A DNA stretch of 64,000 nucleotides from Pectinophora gossypiella (Eukaryota > Arthropoda > Insecta > Lepidoptera > Gelechiidae): positions 15,066,001 through 15,130,000 of the forward strand of contig NC_065407.1 of assembly GCF_024362695.1 (NCBI RefSeq), read 5' to 3'. Position numbers and translations under genes: made by a program. This document shows, one piece after another, positions 52,256 to 61,985 of the stretch. The notes under the pieces were generated by a model. The model was not told where the DNA came from, ran no database searches, and saw only the letters and a program-made list of their open reading frames with translations. Position 1 is the stretch's first letter; the number at the start of each line of letters is the position of its first letter.

Positions 52256-52450
52256 AACCTTCGTGGCCTAGCGGTTAGAGAGTTGGGCTCATGATCTGGA
52301 AAATCCGGTTTCGATTCCCGATGGGGACATTGTCGAAATCACTTTGCAAGACTGTCCTTTGTTTGGTAAGGACATTGCAAACTTGAATTACCTGATTGCC
52401 CGGAAAAGTAAGATGATTACGTGCTTCAGAGGGCACGTTTACCTTTATAG
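52256..52450 (+). mobile_element. SINE-D 5' half with tRNA-like head
   Basis: Box A-like GTGGCCTAGCGGTTAGAGAG, box B-like GTTTCGATTCCCGATGGGGA, body TGTCCTTTGTTTGGTAAGGA and CTGATTGCCCGGAAAAGTAA, core start GTGCTTCAGAGGGCACGTTT. The 3' half is missing. Confidence 0.85.
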
Positions 52451-52644
52451 CAGGAATTTAAAATTATATGTTCAGGGTTTTATGTCTCAGAGAACATTTC
52501 CCAAAAACCTTAATTCTAAGGAATATTAGCCGGACATCTCTACAGACAAAGTTGTAGATTTGACGTCAAAATGAATGTATCTGATTAAAAGACTGGAAGT
52601 TGCTTAATTTTACTGATTTTCACGAAGGCAAAAAAAGAATCAAA

Positions 52645-52725
52645 AAGTCTGACTCGGACGCGATTTGAACCCTCACCTCTTGTCAAGCGGGGAGTAGAGT
52701 GTTAACCATTTCACCACCGGGGTTC
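52645..52725 (-). mobile_element. tRNA-like head fragment
   Basis: Minus strand GGTGGTGAAATGGTTAACAC and GAGGGTTCAAATCGCGTCCG give boxes A and B at tRNA-like spacing. The arms do not close into a tRNA, so it is likely the head of another SINE. Confidence 0.5.
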
Positions 52726-53412
52726 TTTTCCTGTCCATCCAAATTTTTCGATCTATTTCGTCATTACGCTAACGTTTTTATTCGTGAGTTTCCCTGAGCA
52801 CGGGTGCGTGCTATAACACACTTCAATTAAGAGAAAAGATATTTTCCTGAAGTCAGCGCAAGTAGAAAGACAATCGAACTGTATGGTTGACCCTTTGTCA
52901 CAGACAGGAGAAATCCGGGAAACTGGAACAACCTTTTTTGAAGCAGCTATAAAATATGACGACAGTATTGCAATTCTTTTTACTAAAAACGTGCATATTT
53001 GATTAATTAGGCACTATTTGATGGTATTCGATTTCAGATAACTCAACACACTTAGCTAAAATCGTGTTTTTTTTTTTAAGTTTTTTTCTAGAGTAACCAC
53101 TATAGAGCACTTACAAGGTTTACAGGTAACGAAGGTGCTGGTTGCGCCGGCTTTAGAATTTTGATTCTAATAATGATGTTTGAAGTAAGATACAAAATCG
53201 AGAAAAGGGCACAAAATGTGTTATATCTCCTAAACCGTAAATAATCGTTGAACATACATGGGGATGTTTCTGGTAGCCAGTGAGCCCATCTATCTAATTT
53301 TTCATTTTGAACGTGAACCTCTGGACCACCCTGTATATGTCTTACTTTTTATTTAACAGATTTTATGAATTACTTTTTTTTTAATTTCTTCAACGTATTT
53401 TGTTTTTTTTTT
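52726..53412. other. No gene or recognised repeat
   Basis: T-rich runs at 53068 and 53374-53412. Nothing supported. Confidence 0.35.
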
Positions 53413-53640
53413 TGGTTAGGACATTATAGGCTGATCACTGTACGAAAGTAAGATGATCCGTGCTTCGGAAGGCACATTAAACCATTGGTCTCGGTTACTT
53501 ACTGATGTAAGTAGGTAGTCGTTACATGACCAAGTCAGGGGCCTTTGGCGGCCCCCTGCACCCTGGAGTCAGGGTTATTACTGACTCCAGGGTTGATGAG
53601 GTTGGTATTCCTCACAACCCACACGATAAGAAGAAGAAGA
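53413..53640 (+). mobile_element. SINE-A, 5'-truncated
   Basis: TTGGTTAGGACATTATAGGC, core 53457-53493 (CCGTGCTTCGGAAGGCACA), CCTGGAGTCAGGGTTATTAC, then GATAAGAAGAAGAAG. The tail region contains an inverted pair of CTGACTCCAGGG and CCCTGGAGTCAG. Confidence 0.87.
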
Positions 53641-53774
53641 TTGATAACAAATTAGAAAACTTTCAATATAGAAGGAAGGTGAAAAGAATCTGGGTTACGA
53701 GCAATAATTTTACTATTTTTATTTATTAAATAAATGAAGATGGACGTCTATTCTTTGCTCTTTGAACTCTGCAG

Positions 53775-53915
53775 GGTGTCAAAGCCCGTTGAAGTGTAAC
53801 AAACGTGGTCGGTCAGGCGACGACTGCACCCGCCATGAGTCCGGAGATAACGGTTGACAACAAAACAATGATAAAAAGACTTGAAAAGTCTTTGAGCTTG
53901 CTTGAAAGTAAATGA
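53775..53915 (+). CDS. Candidate small ORF or first coding exon (weak)
   Basis: CGCCATGAG gives a good start context at 53835. The frame MSPEITVDNKTMIKRLEKSL then SLLESK ends with TGA at 53913-53915. CTCTGCAG at 53767-53774 could be an acceptor, and GTAAAT at 53908 a donor that would remove the stop. The peptide is polar with a helical Leu pattern. I do not recognise it. It may equally be chance. Confidence 0.22.
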
Positions 53916-53978
53916 AAGTGAATAATGAAAGTGGTAATTTCATCACAGCATAAAAAAATAATGTCTTTAGTTCTCTGT

Positions 53979-54040
53979 ATAATTTATGAAATTCAATAAT
54001 TATTTATATTTGTAAGTGTATATTGAATTTCATAAATTAT
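53979..54040. repeat. Perfect 20-bp hairpin
   Basis: ATAATTTATGAAATTCAATA at 53979-53998 and its exact reverse complement at 54021-54040 around a 22-nt loop. Confidence 0.9.
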
Positions 54041-54312
54041 TCAATGATTTCAACAATTTGGTCGGGTCGTGTCAGAGAACCAAAATTATTATTTTTTATG
54101 TTGAATCTGAAGAACTTTCTTCAGATTACGAAAACAATTCTTAATTTGTTTTCAATAAAATGTTATTATTACTTTTATAATCTTATTATTTTGTTCAAGT
54201 TACGTAGTTCGGTCTCGGTTTATAACCGATTTCATAAAACAAAAGGAGGTTATGAATAGGCTTAAGTGGTAACTCATTGGAATTGTACAATAGTGTACCT
54301 ATTACTATTGTA
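54041..54312. other. No gene seen
   Basis: AT-rich frames only. Confidence 0.3.
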
Positions 54313-54452
54313 TGGTCATGAACAATTAATGTACCGACTTTAGGACCCTGTCGCTCTGTCATATATATGTTATTTAATAAGACTTACGGTTTAATTTGTC
54401 AAAAAAGTCAGTGGGATATGGTTCCAAAGTGTATACATATTACTCGTGACCA
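54313..54452. mobile_element. H hairpin element with TA borders
   Basis: Ends TGGTCATGAACA and TACTCGTGACCA are inverted, with TA on each side (54311-54312, 54453-54454). Inner GACTTTAGGACCCTGTCGC and GGGATATGGTTCCAAAGTG also face each other. 140 bp. TA duplication fits Tc1/mariner-type mobilisation. Confidence 0.8.
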
Positions 54453-54694
54453 TACATAATAAAATTATGTTAGTGGGTGGACTTGTTGTTACTAGGTGGT
54501 GGTAGTGGTATTACTAGGTGGATTTCTAAATACGCATGCCAAATTTCCCACGAGTATGTCTATAATATGTTTTATGTTTTTCCTCGAATTTCTCAGAAAC
54601 TGGGAATCGTAATGAAATACTCGTAATTCTATTTTTACTGGATTTGGAATCATTCAACTTAGAAACAGCTAAATGTAGTTTGCTTAAGTAAATA
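54453..54694. other. No feature recognised
   Basis: Nothing supported. Confidence 0.3.
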
Positions 54695-55025
54695 ACATAC
54701 CTACATACATAAACTCACGCCTATCTTCCACCGTAGTAAGCAGAGACGTTGCATACACGCACGCCGGTTTAGAATAGTACTGAAACTACAAAGAACATCT
54801 GCAATTTGGTCAATGTACGGTCACGAGCATTAATATGGTACCATGTCACTTTAACTTTTTTGACAAATTGAACTGTAAGTCTCAATAAATGTCAAATATG
54901 TTAGTGCGACAGAGTCCTAAAGTGGGTACATTATATTGCTCATGACTGTACGTCCTTCTAGGTGTTCCTCTGCCAGCCCTACACCCAACCTTCGCTTTTT
55001 ATACCGCTTTCCAAATCCTATCATC
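54695..55025 (-). mobile_element. LINE-T 3' region containing an H element
   Basis: CTACATACATAAACTCACGC, CTATCTTCCACCGTAGTAAG, ACACGCACGCCGGTTTAGAA, then after the insert CGTCCTTCTAGGTGTTCCTC and TGCCAGCCCTACACCCAACC. Split by H at 54818-54948. Confidence 0.8.
54818..54948. mobile_element. H hairpin element inserted in LINE-T
   Basis: CGGTCACGAGCATTAATATG at the left and GCTCATGACTG at the right. TA at 54816-54817 and 54949-54950. Removing the insert and one TA restores the continuity seen at 9385-9425. Confidence 0.88.
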
Positions 55026-55759
55026 CTTCAAATAAAGTAAATAAATTCATATATAATTAAATACATTCGAAACATTTACTGCTAAACGAATTTTCTTCGT
55101 AAATCCAATACGATCGGATGCAAGTACCTAGTTCAACAATTCGCGCTTTCAAATTGTGAAGTCTATCAATCGGTCACTACTCTACGATACATTTTGTATG
55201 CGATCGGAAACCGACTCGAACAGAGGATAGCAATAGTGACGTAACTAGGTTGGGTGACACCTGATCCTGATAGGGTGTCACCCCATGAAAAACTAAACTT
55301 CATTATACAAACAGAGGTAAAACCGCGAGTGTTATGGACCATTATGATGCTTCGCGTAAGGTAGATGAAATGGTGAATAGGTTATTTATTATTTATTTAT
55401 TTATTTATTTATTTGTACACAATGAAACAGACACAAGAAACATACAAAGAAAACAGATAGTACAGGCAAGCTTATCTAAGCTTTAAGCTTTTATTTATTT
55501 TTTATTAGGCTCAAAAACAGATTCATATACCTATATCAATATATATTTTTAGCCTCCAGTACCTACTAGAGACTAAAAATATGTACAAAATAAGTCCAAG
55601 ACATAGTGTGCTCAGGAAAGCCAAATAGGGCGAAGAGGACTATTGTGGATGGAGCCATAAAGAAGCTTAAGTGGTAATGTCTCCTTTATTTATAGTTTCC
55701 AGTGTGTCAAATAAAGAAGATTATTTCTTTTTTTAATGAATGTCTAGGAACCTGTGCCG
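55026..55759. other. No gene; palindrome and (ATTT)n
   Basis: GGGTGACACCTGATCCTGAT then AGGGTGTCACCCC (55253-55286) is a hairpin. GGGTGACACTTCTC and GGGCGTCACCCC recur at 56010-56055. (ATTT)n lies at 55384-55414. Confidence 0.5.
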
Positions 55760-55925
55760 AAGATTTTCCTGTAGCTATACAAGTTTTCTTGGCTATACAG
55801 GTTGTGAGAATCTGCATTAGTTTTAAGCGGATAAGAATAAAAATATATTATTATATTTATGTTCAAATTGACGATTCAAAGCGTGAAACTACGTTACGTA
55901 ATGAAGAAAGATTTTTTTTAATTTA
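55760..55925 (+). mobile_element. LINE-I 3' end
   Basis: TCTTGGCTATACAGGTTGTG, GCATTAGTTTTAAGCGGATA, GACGATTCAAAGCGTGAAAC and AATGAAGAAAGATTTTTTTT. Confidence 0.75.
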
Positions 55926-56189
55926 AGTTTGAAGAGGCCTGGGAGGCTCTTCAGTGGACGAAATAGATTGACTGTAATTTTTTTTTCTCCCTTTGTATGT
56001 ATTTTTTGGGCGTCACCCCGAATCAAAGAGCACACAGTGGGTGACACTTCTCTTTTCCCCTACACCACTGAACAGCAATCTATTTCGAGAAACAGGAGAC
56101 GAAGCAATGATTTGTGTTCGTGTGATTCGATATTCAGCACTTAATATTGTCAGCTGAAATCCTCACTTGCCACTGAACCGGTCTGAATA
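55926..56189. other. Unclassified, repeat-like
   Basis: GGACGAAATAGATTGACTGT and AACAGCAATCTATTTCGAGA are inverted (55966-56092) around GTCACCCC and GGGTGACAC blocks. Perhaps a further foldback. Confidence 0.4.
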
Positions 56190-56331
56190 GCGTCACGACC
56201 ATTAATATCTATACACTTTGGTACCATGTCACATTAACTTTTTTGAAAAATTAAACTCTAAGTCTCACTAAATGTCAAATATGTTAGTACGACAGAGTCC
56301 TAAAGTGGATACATTATATTTTTCCTGACTG
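56190..56331. mobile_element. H hairpin element with TA borders
   Basis: GCGTCACGACCATTAATATC, ACACTTTGGTACCATGTCAC, GTACGACAGAGTCCTAAAGT and TTCCTGACTG. TA at 56188-56189 and 56332-56333. 142 bp. Confidence 0.82.
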
Positions 56332-56432
56332 TACTCACAAAAACGATCGTACCTACACAGAACACAGATCTTCCTAAGTATAGAGTACAAAATACTCATC
56401 TATTAAAAAATAATATTAAACAAATGCCTGAA

Positions 56433-56856
56433 GGGTTAAAAAGGCCACAAAGAAGCAATTCATCTAAAAAGCAATATTGTAATCTGACATTTGCGCATAT
56501 GAAAGTAAGTGCGCAATGCAAACAAATGTCAAATAGCAATATTGCTTTTTACATGAATTGGGTCGTGTACTAGATTCAAATCAAGATAAATTATGAAATT
56601 CTGATTACTAAATAAAGACTGATCTAAAGCTAACGAAAAACATTTTCTTTTTTCTATTTAACTTATTTTTGAATTTAAATAAATGAAAATGTAATAATAA
56701 ATCCGACTTTTTATAACGTTTTTCAATGACGTCACAGTGTGCTTTTTGATACAAATTCCATAGTAATTTTACGTGTTTTAGCGTTTAGTAAAAAGTAACT
56801 GATTTGACTAGTTGGAAAGCTAGCCTATTGTTTCGACGTGGCCTTTTTAACCCCCC
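56433..56856. mobile_element. K foldback split by an L element
   Basis: Left GGGTTAAAAAGGCCACAAAG to ATTGCTTTTTACATGAATTG (56433-56560), right TTTCGACGTGGCCTTTTTAA and CCCCCC (56831-56856). In the uninterrupted K at 63621 these meet as GAATTGCTTCAATGTGG. The 56561-56826 segment between them is an L element. Confidence 0.9.
56561..56826 (-). mobile_element. L element nested in K
   Basis: Minus strand starts AGGCTAGCTTTCCAACTAGT and passes GTGACGTCATTGAAAAACG. The plus strand begins GGTCGTGTACTAGATTCAAA. ATTG occurs on each side (56557-56560, 56827-56830). The most complete L copy, about 266 bp. Confidence 0.85.
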
Positions 56857-57344
56857 TGAAATGACAAACTAGGTACCCGCGTTTCACTAAACTTTATTGG
56901 AACAACTAAACTATTTTTTTTTTACTTTAATAAGTAATTTTTTATTTATCCTTTGGAACCCGATAGTAAAATATTTACTTAACTACATTTTCTGCATTTA
57001 TACGAAATTATTACGATATTACTTTCTAATTATTTACTTTTATTACTTTGTAATCGATTCTATTTTATATTTCTAAAGCGCTCGTCTATAATTTAATATA
57101 AACCTCAATCTAAAATGGAAGATATTTTAAATAATTTATTTAAACCTTCAACTCTAATCATTGAGCTTCTCTCGTGCATTAGACAAGCGGTGCTCAAATC
57201 CTAATTTCACCCTGCGAACCCCTGCTGCATGGGTTGCGTTATCGTACGCGTCACGACAAGCAACGCTGGGTTCGACCAATACGAGCAACAAATACTACAT
57301 AGATAAACTTCATACGACTTTTTGCCGTTCTAATGATTGTTAGC
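56857..57344. other. No gene or recognised repeat
   Basis: AT-rich. A 60-codon frame at 57161 is unrecognised. Confidence 0.35.
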
Positions 57345-57440
57345 GGGCGCGCTATTGTAGATTTTCCGCATGGATTAACAACTTGGCCGGACAAATGGGG
57401 ACCGCTGAGGGCTCTCACTCGGAGCGGCAACACTGGTTTC
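57345..57440 (-). mobile_element. Retro-F 3' end
   Basis: TATTGTAGATTTTCCGCATG, CTTGGCCGGACAAATGGGGA, CCGCTGAGGGCTCTCACTCG. Confidence 0.72.
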
Positions 57441-57469
57441 TATAGATTTGTATGAAACACGTACAGAAT

Positions 57470-57840
57470 GAGTTTTTTTTTTTGGCGTGACTTATTGTAG
57501 ATTTGCCGCAGATGGCATTAACTACTTGGCCGGACAAATAGGGAGCGCTGAAGGCTCTCACCCGGTACAACATTTAAGACAACAGGCCTGAGGGTGCCCA
57601 GTTGGGCGCGAACCTCGGCTCAGGGCGTCGTCTGAGAGTAAAAATATTTGAAGGAATTAATCGACCCTAGTGGGTCGAAAGCGATAAGCGCTGAGTGAGG
57701 GAACGTACGGAATGTGTTTTATACAACATACACAGAAATAAGTGCTGTCACTAGCCATAGACACCGCCAATCAGCTCGTGATACAAACGCGTTAGGACGT
57801 TTTTTGTCGTACTGCACTTATCGCGACCCACTAGAAGCAG
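57470..57840 (-). mobile_element. Retro-F, long copy
   Basis: T12 (poly-A reversed), GGCGTGACTTATTGTAGATT, GCCGCAGATGGCATTAACTA, GGGTGCCCAGTTGGGCGCGA, AAGCGATAAGCGCTGAGTGA. Further right, CGCCAATCAGCTCGTGATAC and GCGACCCACTAGAAGCAG match the 5' part of 41385-41652. Confidence 0.82.
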
Positions 57841-58199
57841 TTTTTCTCGAACATAATATACAATTATGACAAAGTACTGTCGCCTCTCGCGGTAGATTGC
57901 TTCATCACAACATATCAACCATAATCACATATTTATCCAAGAATCCTATAATATTTAACCCATGCCGCAGGGCTGAAGTTCTTTGCACTTAAATCACGGC
58001 TATTTCAACGGTTCTTGAATGTTTTAAATTGAAAAATGGAATTCCGATTGGAACAGTGAGTGAAGCGATGGACCTCGAAATACGCTTCACTTGACGTAAT
58101 AATTGATACACCAGCGCTTGATTGAGAAGTTTTCATTCATTCAATTTGACGACCTGCATTTTCGTAAAATAATGAAGTGTTTGATGATTATTATTCTGG
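57841..58199. other. No gene or recognised repeat
   Basis: Nothing supported. Confidence 0.35.
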
Positions 58200-58255
58200 G
58201 AAAGTAAGTAGTTAATGGTATTGCGCAAATCTACAATAAGTCATGTCAAAAAAAG
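58200..58255 (+). mobile_element. Retro-F 3' tail fragment
   Basis: GTAAGTAGTTAATGGTATTG, CGCAAATCTACAATAAGTCA then TGTCAAAAAAAG. Confidence 0.7.
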
Positions 58256-58350
58256 ATTATTGATTGTTTTACCATTTGCTGATAAACTGCCTTCTGGGGT
58301 CCGAGTATCTGCGTTAGATTAGATATCAATACAATGACATGTACTACCGG

Positions 58351-58510
58351 ATCTTCTTCTTCTATCGTGTGGGTTGTGAGGTGGATTACCAACCCCATCA
58401 ACCCTGGTGTCAGGGTTAGTATTGAGCCGCCATGGGCCCCTACCATGACTCATGTAATGACTACGTACTTACATCAGTAAGTAATAACCGGGACCAACGG
58501 CTTAACGGCT
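58351..58510 (-). mobile_element. SINE-A 3' half
   Basis: TCTTCTTCTTCTATCGTGTG, CCCTGGTGTCAGGGTTAGTA, ACCGGGACCAACGGCTTAAC. Stops in the core. Confidence 0.87.
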
Positions 58511-58616
58511 TACCTGATACCCACTCGCAGATAAGACACGCTAACAGAGAGGTTGGGTAAATCTAGCTAAGAGTCCGTTACGAATTGATGCGGAGTAGGG
58601 AGTAATCATTCTTGCC

Positions 58617-58734
58617 GTGTGCCGTTGTAGCCCAGTCAGAAGAATGCTTGACTTTTATTGTGAGATCGTAGGTTCGAATCCCAGCCCGGACCTAAACCAA
58701 TAATTTTCCAATTCAAGTTTAGATCACAAATTAT
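58617..58734 (+). mobile_element. SINE-C 5' part
   Basis: Head GTGCCGTTGTAGCCCAGTCA, TGTGAGATCGTAGGTTCGAA then TCCCAGCCCGGACCTAAACC. The body stops at 58734, where a LINE-Q tail begins. Confidence 0.82.
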
Positions 58735-58935
58735 CAAATCAAATCAAATATACTTTATTGCACACAACATACAAAACAAATTAACACAGATGATGATACA
58801 GATACAGTACAATCTGGCGGCCTTATTGCTAAGCAGCAATTTCTTCCAGGCAACCAGTGGATAGGAAACATTATTACAATTTAGTGCGGGACAGTGCAAC
58901 ATGTATAAAATAATAAATACTATAAATAAATAAAA
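58735..58935 (-). mobile_element. LINE-Q 3' end, longest copy
   Basis: ATCAAATCAAATCAAATATA, CTTTATTGCACACAACATAC, TCTGGCGGCCTTATTGCTAA, GCAGCAATTTCTTCCAGGCA. (AAATC)n tail at the left. Confidence 0.78.
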
Positions 58936-58971
58936 AAAAACAAATAAAAGTAAAAAAAAATAATAAAACAT

Positions 58972-59080
58972 ACATACATACATAAACTCACGCCTATTTC
59001 CCACCGGGGTAAGCAGAGACTATAGAATTCCATTTGCTTCGATCCTGACACACTTCTCTTGCTTCCTCCACATTCATACA
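58972..59080 (-). mobile_element. LINE-T 3' end with (CATA)n tail
   Basis: CATACATACATACATAAACT, CACGCCTATTTCCCACCGGG, GTAAGCAGAGACTATAGAAT, TTCTCTTGCTTCCTCCACAT. The best-preserved LINE-T terminus. Confidence 0.85.
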
Positions 59081-59382
59081 AAAAAAATATATAAATATAA
59101 ATACATACATACATATACCCATTTATATCAGACGTATATATTTTAATTAAATATGACATTACATGTGGATATGACAATAGTTTCCTGTAAATACTAAAGG
59201 ATAAAATACATTAAGTATATTAATATCCACACAGCGACTCGTAATGAGCGAGCAAATTATGTAAATTTTTTATCTAAACATTTGAGTGCATTTGACCGCG
59301 ATCCGCGTCTTAAGCAGTAGTCTAAAATTGAGTATGCAAACTCGAATAATGCTTACTCATTCTTGTCTTGAAAATTCCGTGC
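59081..59382. other. No gene seen
   Basis: A second (ATAC)n patch at 59100-59120 suggests a lost LINE-T tail. Otherwise unassigned. Confidence 0.35.
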
Positions 59383-59541
59383 TCAGCCGAGAAATGCGTT
59401 TCAGAGGTAAGTATGTGACCTAACTTGGGCTGGCTTTCCCTCCGCGAGTTGGAAGGGCGGTCGATTCTGTAAAAAACCAAACCTGTCAAATTCAGTTTAG
59501 CTTAGCGGAACTTGTGAAAACGGGGTATTACTAGGGAGATA
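59383..59541 (+). mobile_element. SINE-C 3' half
   Basis: GAGAAATGCGTTTCAGAGGT, TTGGGCTGGCTTTCCCTCCG, GGTATTACTAGGGAGATAT. Confidence 0.85.
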
Positions 59542-59551
59542 TGTAGAATTA

Positions 59552-59825
59552 CATACATACATACATAAACTCACGCCCGTAATCCCTAATGGGGTGGGCA
59601 GAGCCACAAGTAATCAAAGACAACTTGCAGCCACTGTTGATACGAAGTCCAAAGATGGATATGATGAACCTTATGGTGATAAGGGATCAGCCTATCGCCC
59701 ATAACATTAGTCCATCATGTTAGAGGACACAATCCCTCTGTCGGTTTTTACGACATGCCCGGGAAGAGAAGCAGCTGAACGTGTTCTATGTTTTTTATAT
59801 GCTCCCAGAACAGCATAGAAATGTT
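59552..59825 (-). mobile_element. SINE-E with 12-bp target duplication
   Basis: TATGTAGAATTA at 59540-59551 and 59826-59837 bounds the element exactly. The minus strand runs from TTTCTATGCTGTTCTGGGAG through GGGCATGTCGTAAAAACCGA and GGCTGATCCCTTATCACCAT to GGGATTACGGGCGTGAGTTT and (ATGT)n. 274 bp. Nearly identical to 40029-40314, so recent. Confidence 0.93.
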
Positions 59826-59837
59826 TATGTAGAATTA

Positions 59838-60099
59838 TTCTTTATTATATGCCATCGCGCAGCAAAACTGACACAATTCCTACACCAGCTAACCGACATA
59901 ATGTACTAAATATTACGAACAATTAAATAAAACGAATTCAACATTTTCTATTTCAGTTCCGCTTCTCATTTTGAAATGACTCGACCGGGTCTGATGCAAA
60001 ATACAACTAGAAAGGGGTCTTAGGCTTACGCAGTTCTTGTCTCCGTTTTGCGTACAGGTTAGCACTTATTTTAGATCAGGGCTTTGTGTCGAGGTTTTA
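59838..60099. other. No feature recognised
   Basis: Nothing supported. Confidence 0.3.
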
Positions 60100-60224
60100 C
60101 TTGCAGGAATTTTTTTCTCTGCTTTCGAGGTTTAGAAGCTGCAGTTGTTTTCGCCGCATGAGGTCTTTGGCAAAAAATATATAAATTAGTTTAAAACTAA
60201 CGATTCAAAGTGTGACTATTTATT
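60100..60224 (+). mobile_element. LINE-I 3' end
   Basis: TTTTTCTCTGCTTTCGAGGT, AGAAGCTGCAGTTGTTTTCG, GCATGAGGTCTTTGGCAAAA, CGATTCAAAGTGTGACTATT. Confidence 0.7.
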
Positions 60225-60345
60225 TATTGAACAGTTTATTGTACACAGAACAGGATATAAAAACAATGAGACTAACACATGACATACAAACGGTTCAGCT
60301 TATTGATAATAGAAATCTCTTCCAGGAGACCAGGAAAGAGATAAA
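60225..60345 (-). mobile_element. LINE-Q 3' end
   Basis: AACAGTTTATTGTACACAGA, ACATACAAACGGTTCAGCTT, ATTGATAATAGAAATCTCTT and CCAGGAGACCA align loosely with 58755-58860. Confidence 0.5.
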
Positions 60346-61077
60346 ATTAAAAGTAAGAGAGACAACCTTAACTATAATTATGAACTATGTTAACCATTGA
60401 ATTACGACATTGTGAGTTTGAATCGATTTACTGAAGACAATGTCTATAAGTTATAATTTTCTATCAATATACATAAGATGTATCTGTTTTTACAGATTGT
60501 GTGGTATAGTGGTGGGTGGTCTATATAGTATATAGACTATAGTTATACTTCTGCTCTTTACACCCTCATCAAAAATTTCATAATACATGCTTGCCGGTTT
60601 AGAGCAGATTGGTCTATGGAAGTCTACACGGAGTCGCTCAGGAGAATGTAGATTTTAATATTTTGTTTTATTTTGCACCACTAAAAAGGTGGCATTTTCT
60701 TTAGGACAAAAACATTTTCAAATATAAAAAACACATCTCTAGCGACACTATTTCGGAGCCAGTAGCCAGGTAAACGGTTGGACTGTTAACAGTATGCGAG
60801 CGAAATAGCTCACTAATTAGAAGGTAGAGTAGACTGCCAGACTTTAAGATTCGATTTAGCTAAATGCACTCTGAATTCACATCAGAGCGCACAAGTCTAA
60901 AGTTTAGAGCCTAATGGGTCTTAATTAACACGGATTTTAGAGACGCTAGCAATTAAGGAACTTAATTAATTAAATTATTAAAGTAACATGTTTATTTACA
61001 TTTTTAAAGAGATGTGTCGGTATTTCAAACGATCTAGGTAAAATTCTGAAGGACATTTACAGTGCGTAGCTTTGTTT
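60346..61077. other. No gene; LINE-T scrap
   Basis: CATAATACATGCTTGCCGGT then TTAGAGCAGA (60580-60609) is a scrap of LINE-T. The rest is unassigned. Confidence 0.4.
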
Positions 61078-61178
61078 TTTTTTTTTTTTTTGACGCGACT
61101 TATTGTAACGCCGCAAATGCCATGAACTACTTGGCCGGATAAATGGAGCTGACGACTCTCACCCGATGCGAAGCTTTG
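61078..61178 (-). mobile_element. Retro-F 3' end with long poly-T
   Basis: T18 then GACGCGACTTATTGTAACGC, CGCAAATGCCATGAACTACT and TGGCCGGATAAATGGAGC. Confidence 0.78.
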
Positions 61179-61238
61179 AAGACTAATAAACACTTCAGAA
61201 ACAAATGCCTATAAAATATTTATAATTATAGATTTATA

Positions 61239-61484
61239 TAGGAGCTCGGTGGCGCAGCGGTTAACGCGCACGGTCTGCGATTGTTGAAGTAAAGCAACTT
61301 TCGCAAAGGCCGGTCATAGGACGGGTGACCACAAAAAAAAAGTTTTCATCTTGAGCTCCTCCGTGCTTCGGAAGGCACGTTAAGCCGTTGGTCCCGGCTG
61401 CATTTAGCAGTCGTTAATAACCATCAATCCGCACTGGGAACCCCTAGGGAAGGCCCGTGCCCCAGCAGTGGGGACGTTAATGAT
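61239..61484 (+). mobile_element. SINE-B with 8-bp target duplication
   Basis: Head GGAGCTCGGTGGCGCAGCGG, 5S-like AAGCAACTTTCGC and GGGTGACC, core 61362-61398, tail CCCAGCAGTGGGGACGTTAA. GATTTATA flanks at 61231-61238 and 61485-61492. About 35 bp of the region before the tail is deleted. Confidence 0.92.
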
Positions 61485-61659
61485 GATTTATACATTTCAC
61501 AGAAATGGTGACGGATGGTGGTGGTGAGGGAGTGTTTTTATGAGTATTCAGCCTAAATAATTCGTTTCAATTCTGAATACTTAGTAACCATATGAAAATG
61601 AACGCATAAATCGAACGATACTTATAAAGTGTATGAATGAAAAATATGAATATACATTG

Positions 61660-61985
61660 TTTTTTTTAGTTTACGCGGTTATTTTCATTATTAAAACACA
61701 TAATAACGGGTTCTTACCGCGTTTAAAATAGGGATATGAGACTCCCGATATTTCGACACAGTTGCAAGTGCCATGATCACGGGATGATCGATGAGATTGG
61801 AGTGGAGTAGGTAGATTCATAATTTTCTGCGGGCAGACATATTTGTCTATCCTCTTTCTTTGCCGTTTGTTTATGTTCATGTTGTGGGTTTACCTACTCC
61901 ACTTCAATCTTATCAGTCATCCCGTGATCATGGCACTTGCAACAGTGTCGAAATATCGGGAGTCTTTATGTGTTTTAATTAAAAT
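61660..61985. repeat. N repeat with a 73-bp-armed palindrome
   Basis: 61741-61813 and 61891-61963 are reverse complements at about 68 of 73 positions (ACTCCCGATATTTCGACAC, TGCAAGTGCCATGATCACGG). Outside them TTAAAACACATAA (61691) faces TTATGTGTTTTAA (61967). Only the left side carries the TAACGGGTTCTTACCGCGTT module. The 69-codon frame across the arm is a shadow. Confidence 0.9.

Noticed and set aside
55384..55414. (ATTT)n as a functional AU-rich element
   Set aside because: No transcript context; it is more simply a microsatellite or the tail of a decayed retroposon.
61671..61880. 69-codon minus-strand frame with RDHGTCNCVEISGVSY
   Set aside because: It lies across one arm of the 61.7-kb palindrome; the open frame follows from the repeat.
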